From the NCBI GenBank assembly GCA_933228895.1, contig OW121853.1, positions 74,198,645 to 74,262,644 on the forward strand: a stretch of 64,000 nucleotides of DNA, given 5' to 3'. A program made the translations under genes and the position numbers. This DNA is from Platycnemis pennipes (lineage: Eukaryota; Arthropoda; Insecta; Odonata; Platycnemididae). This document shows positions 58,209-64,000 of this stretch, in pieces (within the stretch, counting starts at the first letter, position 1; each line of letters begins with the position of its first letter). The notes beneath the pieces were generated by a model. It was not told the origin of the DNA. It was given only the letters and a program-made list of their open reading frames with translations, and ran no database searches.

Positions 58209-58432
58209 CTTGCATCCTCATTAGCATCAGTACCGAAGAAATCTAGGATCTCATCAACTTCTTCTGCATTACATATCTTGCACAGACTTGGACATTTCTC
58301 CCCACAAAATCCAATGCACAGATGCCCACATTTCAATTTTTTCTTGCAAGGTTCATTGCACGGTGGTCTGTCACAAATATCCGAACATTTCTTTCCACAC
58401 TTGAAATGTTCACACCTCCAAAGGCATTGTTC
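58209..58432 (-). CDS. ZNFX1: ZNFX1 orthologue, NF-X1 zinc-finger exon
   Basis: 224-base exon, acceptor ATGCTTTCAG, donor GCAAG|GTAATG. It encodes EQCLWRCEHFKCGKKCSDIC, DRPPCNEPCKKKLKCGHLCI, GFCGEKCPSLCKICNAEEVD and EILDFFGTDANEDA plus two bases of an Arg codon. The C-x-H-x-C-x3-C-x3-C spacing (CEHFKCGKKCSDIC) and KLKCGHLCIGFCGEKCP are NF-X1-type zinc-finger units. The DEILDFFG linker leads into the RING-like exon. It starts in phase zero after the exon at 60039-59928. Confidence 0.93.
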
Positions 58433-58794
58433 CTGAAAGCATTAAAAGTTTATTGACATAATTCTTGATACGGCACCAGATTTACTTGTGTAAGGAGCTT
58501 CCGAAGGGAGTTAGTGAAACGGCAAATTTAGGGAAAGGAGAAAGAATACTTATAAGGTAACTATTTGACAACTATCTTTCCCTGTAAAAGGGACAATAGG
58601 GTCTGTACCACCACCATGAGTAAGAGGACCATTCTTAATGATTTACATTTACAGGTAGCTCAATATTCTCATGTGCTGTTAATGTTATCCTCAATTACTC
58701 CAGAATGTAAATTTTATCCTACTAGGAAATCGGAAGTTGAAGCAAATTACAATGTTTTCAGATAACTCAAGGGTTTTCAGGATTATTCTGCATT

Positions 58795-58980
58795 AGTATA
58801 TCTTGCTGGACAAACGTTTCGCTGGAATTCCAGATGTCATCTTCAGGTCTAAAGATCGAATCTCATCAAATTTCCTATATTTTCACCCTATATATTTCCT
58901 AAATCAAATTTCCTAGACTTTGGACCTGAAGAAGCCATCAGGAATGCCAAGGAAACTGTCATCCAGCAGGATAAACCAAC
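58795..58980. repeat. Inverted Penelope-like terminal motifs
   Basis: Two inverted copies of one motif. The minus-strand copy (58851-58795) reads CCTGAAGATGACATCTGG, AATTCCAGCGAAACG, TTTGTCCAGCAAGATATA; the plus-strand copy (58924-58978) reads CCTGAAGAAGCCATCAGG, AATGCCAAGGAAACTG, TCATCCAGCAGGATAAA. CTGAAGA fits the hammerhead core CUGANGA and GAAACG...GTC the cleavage side, but stem II does not close next to the core in either. A degraded Penelope-type end pair is my best reading. Confidence 0.4.
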
Positions 58981-59379
58981 GTGGAAGAAACCCAGAAACC
59001 CTAGAGTCATCTTCTAATCACTGCGAAGGCTTCTAAGGTGATTACATGAAATCACTACGGAAACCTTCGCAGCCACTAGAATAGTTTAATTTAGGCGTAA
59101 ATAAAAATTGTGGAATCTCATGATGCAACTCAGATTGATATGGCGAAACATCGTAGATTATCAGTCTCCACAATGGATAAAATAATGAAAAATCATCATG
59201 TGGTTTAGAAATATGCTACCTAGTGCAGATATCTGTTGAAAATAAGAAAATGTCATGAAATCTTGGTACTAAAGAATACCAACTTAAAAATTGGTTTTTA
59301 AGCTCTAGATCGTCAAATATCACAATGAACTGGGTCACTATACGAGAAAAGGCATTGCTTGGTTGGTTGGTTATTTAGG

Positions 59380-59697
59380 GGAAGCGACCGACACCTGATG
59401 TCATTTGTGCCATATAGGATAGGTGGGTAATTAGGATATGGTAGGAGTTTTCAGGAAACAGAGGAAGGGTGGAGAGAAACCACGTTGGCGTTAGCCTACT
59501 CTTAACGAAAGGCACCAAGGGGACCACGGTTTAACGTCCCATCCAACGGACAGAGTACTGAACTTGAAATGCCCTCCACTAGGCACTCAAGTGGGGACCG
59601 GTTTTCCACTGAAAAATCCACCACTGCTGGGAATCGAACCCAAGCCCTCGGGATGAGAGGCCAGTACTCTAGCCACCACACCAACCCGATCCTATGC
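59380..59697 (-). repeat. tRNA-derived SINE, near full length
   Basis: The most complete copy of the SINE family in the window. On the minus strand: box A region TTGGTGTGGTGGCTAGAGTACTGG, box B GGGTTCGATTCCCAGCAG, GTGGATTTTTCAGTGG, CTTGAGTGCCTAGTGGAGGG, AGTACTCTGTCCGTTGGATGG, GACGTTAAACCGTGG, then CGCCAACGTGG and a tail near 59380-59450. It lies in the ZNFX1 intron between exons 59928 and 58432. The annotated-looking frames 59502-59717 minus and 59569-59775 plus are inside it. Confidence 0.75.
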
Positions 59698-59927
59698 ATC
59701 CAAACGTATGCATGCATAATGATACGCTTGGAATATGCCCATAGCCATTATTTGAGGTTTTTATTTTCATTATAAAAATCATGCATCCTGCAAGTAAAAA
59801 TGGCATTTAATAACGGGATTCCAGAAATTTAAAATAAGGCAAGGTTTACTACATCTGATGCCACAAAATCTGGCTGGTTTCCTGTAAGTCATATTTATTT
59901 TACTCAGTAGTGCAACAAAAAACGTAC

Positions 59928-60039
59928 CATGCAAGAAGGACAGGGTCGTCCACACTCATATTGGCATTTAGTATGCCCACAACGAATAAAGCACTTCTTC
60001 TTACATGGCGGACAGGCTGATGAGCAGGAAACTGTACAC
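59928..60039 (-). CDS. ZNFX1: ZNFX1 orthologue, NF-X1 zinc-finger exon
   Basis: 112-base exon, acceptor TTTATTTCTAG, donor TGCATG|GTACGT. It encodes CTVSCSSACPPCKKKCFIRC then GHTKCQYECGRPCPSCM, a run of Cys/His at NF-X1 spacing. Its first base completes the Glu codon opened at the end of the 60530-60371 exon (CGHE|CTVSC), and it ends in phase zero into EQCLWRC. It is too short to show up as a long frame and is missed without splice evidence. Confidence 0.9.
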
Positions 60040-60370
60040 CTAGAAATAAAATAATGTATGACAGACTCATTTCTGATTTAAATTCTAATCATTCAAAAGA
60101 GAAATAACAAATAAATAATAAGTCATCACCGGATGTGGTAGACAGGATGATTAAGTGCTGACCTGGCAATCCAAAGGTCATACCCCTAATCTCACCTGGG
60201 GCCCATGAATATTGTTTGTCTCATATTTAAGTTAATATTAGGTAATATGGACCAGATAATATAAGAAGTTGGAGCACCTTACGACTTAATTCTGCCACTA
60301 ATATGGCCTAACAATAAAGATACATTAGTCCCAAGTTAAAATAACTAGTAAGCCAAATGGAATAACTTAC

Positions 60371-60530
60371 TCATGTCCGCATATTAAAGTCTTCCCACAG
60401 TGCTCTTGGCAGGGCACATGAATCCTTCCTTGCAGGCACTGACCACAAGTTCCTTGGCACTTATGAGAGCACATTAACACTTCATTGCAGTTTGCCTCAC
60501 ATCTTTCCATTAGAGACCTAGCATTAGGAG
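60371..60530 (-). CDS. ZNFX1: ZNFX1 orthologue, NF-X1 zinc-finger exon
   Basis: 160-base exon, acceptor CTGTTAGTTTCAG, donor CATGA|GTAAGT. It encodes PNARSLMERCEANCNEVLMC, SHKCQGTCGQCLQGRIHVPC, QEHCGKTLICGHE. CSHKCQGTCGQC and CQEHCGKTLICGH are NF-X1-type units; GRIHVPCQ-x-C-x-K-x-L-x-CGH is a landmark of this part of ZNFX1. The exon starts after one base of a codon supplied from upstream, and that preceding exon is not in the window, so the intron runs past 64000. An in-frame ATG upstream (60564) is intronic. Confidence 0.92.
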
Positions 60531-61205
60531 CTGAAACTAACAGAGAAACAGTGTGTTCAGACATGTCATGTATATACAGTAAACTCTCGATAAAACGAAA
60601 TCAGTGGGACCGGAAAATCGGCACTTTGTAATTTCGAACATTTTAAAAAAGTCATGAAAAAATTTTTTATCTATGTTTTCTCCAACTTTTGTTCTCTTTG
60701 GCAACATTGTATAACTTTTGTGGTTGTTTGTGAAAGCATTCTTAAAAGACGCATGTCTTAAAAGATCGTTAAATAAGTACCTACCATGTAAATGCTTTTA
60801 AGTCGGTGATCGTAATGTTGGAAAAATTTTGTCCCAGTATCAAAAATGTTTATAAAACAAAAGTTGAACATTTTGTAATAAGAATTTTATTTTTGGAATA
60901 GTCAGTAGAGATGGGAATCTAGTATGGACGCTAAAAATAGACATTGGCTTCAAACATCTACGATGTTATAATGGCAGCTGGCCCTACTGCGCTTAAGTTG
61001 TCTTCTAATTCCCAATCATAGCTATAGAAATGCACGGAACTAAGCCCGTTTCCAGAAAAAAATCATTCACAGGTTATTCCTTGTAGTGCCTTCCATTTAT
61101 CGCCAGCGGAATAAATCATCTTGGGAGATAATATTGTTTCTTTTCTACTGCTAAGACCTTGATGACAAATGGGGTGTGATTCGGAATATTTTCCGCATCG
61201 TCTCA

Positions 61206-62125
61206 AGGATTATATGACAGCCGGGGAGTTTGGGTTTACGGTGCATGGGGGGTTGTGGAGAGGAAAGATCCCAGTTGTGGGTGTACCTTTATCTGTCTTG
61301 CTGAGCTTGAAGGGGGTGGGGGAATAATGTCGCGGAACGTCTGTGACATTCCTTCCTCTTCTTCCGGGCAATCCTGGGGGGCACATGCAGATGGTCATGG
61401 ATGGATCTTCGAGGGATATTGGAGGGGAAGGGAGAGAAGCAAAAGGGATGGTCTAGAGGTGTCAGAGTGTGAGAGGAGGGATCGAAGACCATCCTGATAA
61501 TAAAGGACTCCGCACCCCTGACCATCCCCATTCCACTCAACACCCGGAGCAGTTCCAATCAGCCACCACCACACACCCCCCAGGGTTGCCCAGAGCAAGA
61601 AGGAACCTCTTAGACATTCCATGATGCCATCCTCCAACCCCCTCCCCTCCTTCAAGCTTGGCAAGAGAGATAAAGATACTAGCGGCCTGCACACGGGCAC
61701 AAAATAAGGGCGAGAGTAGCCCGCCAGTGTGTAAGAGATAAAGAGAGAGGCTTAACCCAAAGACATTTGACGGACTTTGCCAAAGCATCACGAATGTGAC
61801 CTAACGGAGAACTTGCCGAGTATAGGTGGTCACCTGTCTGTCTGTATCTGTCTTAAGGGTCTTTACCATTTGCAATATTTTTCGCTCACTCTTTTACAAC
61901 CCCTCCCCTCAGTTTGGGCAAGCAACCCGGGCACCCACCTAGGATGCCGGCATCCGGGGCGAACGTGTATGGTCGGGTGTCTACGTCACGCGGGCGGAGG
62001 CAAACATGGGTGAGGGTCTCCTGGATTTGGTGCCCATTTGCAGGCCTCTTAAAAGATACGCCCGTGACTGGGACCTTTCCCCTGCCACACACTGTAAACC
62101 CAAACTCCCCGGTCGTCATAATCCT
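61206..62125. mobile_element. Foldback element with about 190-bp arms
   Basis: The left arm (61206 to about 61400) starts AGGATTATATGACAGCCGGG, passes GAGTTTGGGTTTAC and ATCCCAGT, and goes on through ACCTTTATCTGTCTTGC, AGCTTGAAGG and GGGCAATCCTGGGGGG. The right arm is its inverse but is cut in two: 62125-62060 holds the outer part and 61671 to about 61555 the inner part (ATCTTTATCTCTCTTGC, AGCTTGAAGG, GGGCAACCCTGGGGGG). The piece between is a separate hAT-type insertion. Several overlapping 80-140-codon frames here (for example 61914-62342) are by-products of G+C-rich repeats. Confidence 0.65.
61680..62051. mobile_element. Small hAT-type insertion (372 bp)
   Basis: Flanked by a perfect 8-bp duplication AAAGATAC (61672-61679 and 62052-62059). 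Ends are imperfect inverted repeats: left TAGCGGCCTGCACACGGGCAC, right (inverted) TAAGAGGCCTGCAAATGGGCAC. The 8-bp duplication and the TAG-type end agree with hAT. It interrupts the right arm of the surrounding foldback element; removing one duplication copy restores the arm. No coding capacity. Confidence 0.75.
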
Positions 62126-62938
62126 AACCCCCACCAGCACAACCCACCCAAATTTCCTAACGGCATCACACACCCTTACTCAACCTGTCCATGCTACAAA
62201 ATTTTGGTACGGACAGCCCCTTCTCGGAGAGCAGAGATTGCTCGCCTTCAAGGATGAGATAGGGTTCACGGAGAATTTGAACTGCCATAATTCCAGGCGC
62301 ATGGTAGCGAGGATGGTATGTGTCATTACACGTAAGCTTTAATTAAAAGAGAACCGTGCACATTATGAAAATGCTGGTAACAGGTAAAACAAAAAAAGGC
62401 AGGATAAATTATGGCTATAACTACAATTCCCAAATTACTCAAGGTCTAAATGATACACGGAAAATTATTGGGAGATACTGGCATGTGTAGGAGGTGAATA
62501 CACTACTATTCACGCATTTTATTTTTGATGCACACAATTGGCAACACTAATTTGTTAGGTGTCTATGCAGTTAAAAACAGTTTTTCTGAAGAAGTTTTTC
62601 ACAGGAGTTCGTACAAACGAATTCCATTTGTTCCTGGGGACCAGGCCCGAAGTTCATAAATTAAAAAAATTCATATTTTCGAATATTGCCATGCTTGACT
62701 ATGTATAGGATTTTCATCGGGACCAGCCGTTTTGCTTTGTATAATCGAAAACTTGTATTATCATTCTTCGTATTATTGAGAGTTAACTGTATTCGTATTA
62801 GTGGTTGATCAAATTCACAGTTATCCAAGGTTATCTGGACTGGATATCAAAATTTCATCAGATTATAAAAACAATGACTGCCCAATGACACTAAGAGTTA
62901 CTAAATTTGTTACTAAAAGCAAGTTACAAAATAGTAAT

Positions 62939-62985
62939 TGAGCTGATTAAGTGTAACTTACTAATAAATTTCACTTAATCAGCTC
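62939..62985. repeat. Hairpin, 14-bp perfect arms
   Basis: GAGCTGATTAAGTG (62939-62952) is exactly inverse to 62972-62985, with a 19-base AT-rich loop. It lies in ZNFX1 intron sequence outside the pogo-like element. Confidence 0.5.
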
Positions 62986-63344
62986 AACTTTTCAAGCTTT
63001 TCCACTGAATTGACATGCATAGCAAGTTAACTCAAAGGTATGCTATTAATTTTTCTAGACCAATCAAAGCACGAACACACTTGGCCAAAATACTAACTTG
63101 GCCATAATATTAAAATGTTTTTTTCTTTCCTCATGACACACAACAATAACATTACCAACTGATTTTCCAATATTATTGATATACGATGCCATGTCAGGAT
63201 AATGTCTATAAAATATCTATTTGTTCTCACTTATTTTAAGTGTACTTTATTTCCACTTATTTGAAGTGCATTGTATTTTAATTGCCTTTCGAAAGGAGAG
63301 CTACTCCTAGAGCGAGAAATATTATTATTATGAATTAAGAAATA

Positions 63345-63575
63345 CACCAAGTTGGTTGAATGTAGAAAATGAAGTTACTGTAAATGAAAATAATGTGGGG
63401 CCAATAATATCAGATAAAGAGATTGAGAAAGTGCTACGTGAAATGAATATGAGAAAAGCGGTGGAAATAGATCACATTCCACTGGAATTGTGCAATAGTC
63501 TACGGAAGATAGCAAGAAAAAGATTTAATGGACCGAATCAAAGGATACATTGCAACGGGACGATTCCTTAGTCAA
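63345..63575 (+). pseudogene. LINE RT N-terminal fragment
   Basis: Open frame with ENEVTVNENNVGPIISDKEI, EKVLREMNMRKAVEIDHIPL and ELCNSL. The pattern I-x-x-E-I-x-x-x-L-x-x-M-x-x-x-K-A-x-G-x-D-x-I-P-x-E-L is the fingers region at the start of non-LTR reverse transcriptases (here the usual G of K-A-x-G-x-D is E). Similarity stops near 63575. It may be the N-terminal part of the LINE family represented at 6056-6947, which starts further along the RT. Confidence 0.6.
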
Positions 63576-63579
63576 GGTC

Positions 63580-64000
63580 AATATAATAAAACAAGCTCTG
63601 GATACAATTTCTAAGTCAAAGTCAATATAATGAACAACATCGCCAAGGGAGTAAAAAAGTCAACAAGGACGATAATGGGGGAGAATAAGGAGAGCTAAAG
63701 GAGCAAGCGGATGTGTTAATGAGGACAGGAAAAAAGGAGTTTCAATAACTGGAAAGTAGGAGAGAAACCTGGCAGATTAGCAACTGGAGACTTGCCGCGG
63801 CAGATGCTATCTTTATGCGGCAAGGAATTAGGCGGCCAAAGGTGGACTTTTGATGTTGGAAAAGAAGTGGGTCCAGAGTAACAGGATATTTCGGAGACAA
63901 GTGATAAGTACTGTAATTTAGATTAGTTTTCATTATGGAAAAGGAATTAGAGTTACTTACAAATAAACAAGATTTTACCCAGGCTTTAAATCAAAGGAAA
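63580..64000. other. ZNFX1 intron end of window, unassigned
   Basis: A minus-strand patch GTAGGAGAGAAACCTGGCAG near 63757 matches the body of the 59380 SINE family for about 30 bases. No ZNFX1 exon is recognisable between 60531 and 64000. Confidence 0.4.

Larger units (their letters stand above)
60577..62789. mobile_element. Pogo-like element with nested insertions
   Basis: Left end CAGTAAACTCTCGATAAAACG, inverted right end CAGTTAACTCTCAATAATACG, TA at both borders (60575-60576, 62790-62791). The subterminal GGGACCGG and GGGACCAG blocks also correspond. No transposase frame is left. About 920 bases of its middle (61206-62125) belong to a foreign foldback element. It lies 47 bp upstream of the ZNFX1 exon at 60530, close to the splice acceptor region. 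Confidence 0.75.

Noticed and set aside
61914..62342. 142-codon plus-strand open frame with many Pro/Thr.
   Set aside because: It crosses the border between a hAT insertion, a foldback arm and pogo-like sequence, so it cannot be one gene.
1..64000. CRISPR arrays, prokaryotic operons, prophage or integrated viral genes.
   Set aside because: No regularly spaced identical repeats, no dense long frames and no viral protein motif were seen. Every RT or RNase H-like block has non-LTR retrotransposon context.

Overview
This window looks like nuclear DNA from an arthropod, most likely an insect with a large, repeat-rich genome. The grounds are a multi-exon gene with long introns, tRNA-derived SINEs, non-LTR retrotransposons, Penelope-type hammerhead-like motifs, and piggyBac, hAT, PIF/Harbinger and pogo/Tigger DNA transposons. 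I see no operons, Shine-Dalgarno sites, CRISPR arrays, rRNA or convincing functional tRNA genes. I cannot name the species.

The one host gene I can support is the 3' part of a ZNFX1 orthologue (NFX1-type zinc finger-containing protein 1) on the minus strand. Five exons join in frame with GT/AG borders: 60530-60371, 60039-59928, 58432-58209, 48771-48506 and 37947-37256. They encode about 480 C-terminal residues: the end of the NF-X1-type zinc-finger repeats, a RING-like Cys/His module and a terminal RZ-type zinc finger. The helicase part must lie beyond position 64000. The introns are packed with transposons, some nested three deep.

Layout. 1-37 kb: intergenic or unrecognised DNA with LINE remnants (RNase H fragment at 33-330; RT fragments near 6-7 kb, 14.3 kb and 19.2-20.2 kb; many truncated 3' ends), a tRNA-derived SINE family, Penelope-like pieces at 6948-7210 and 13440-13560 with hammerhead-like motifs, a non-autonomous hAT at 30944-31999, a TTAA-type element at 32238-33633 and a deleted Tigger at 34692-36314. 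37-60.5 kb: ZNFX1 exons. The 9.4-kb intron holds a broken piggyBac transposase, a Tigger remnant and a second copy of the TTAA-type element. The 10.6-kb intron holds a Tigger-like element and a 6.7-kb pogo-like element that is itself split by a 2.8-kb Harbinger. 60.5-64 kb: the next intron, with a pogo-like element containing a foldback element that contains a hAT insertion.

Most protein-like reading frames here are dead transposon pieces. The observations most worth following up are the hammerhead-like Penelope motifs, the datable nests with target-site duplications, the paired TTAA elements, an exon-like second gene inside the Harbinger, and the unusual density of pogo/Tigger ends in and beside ZNFX1.
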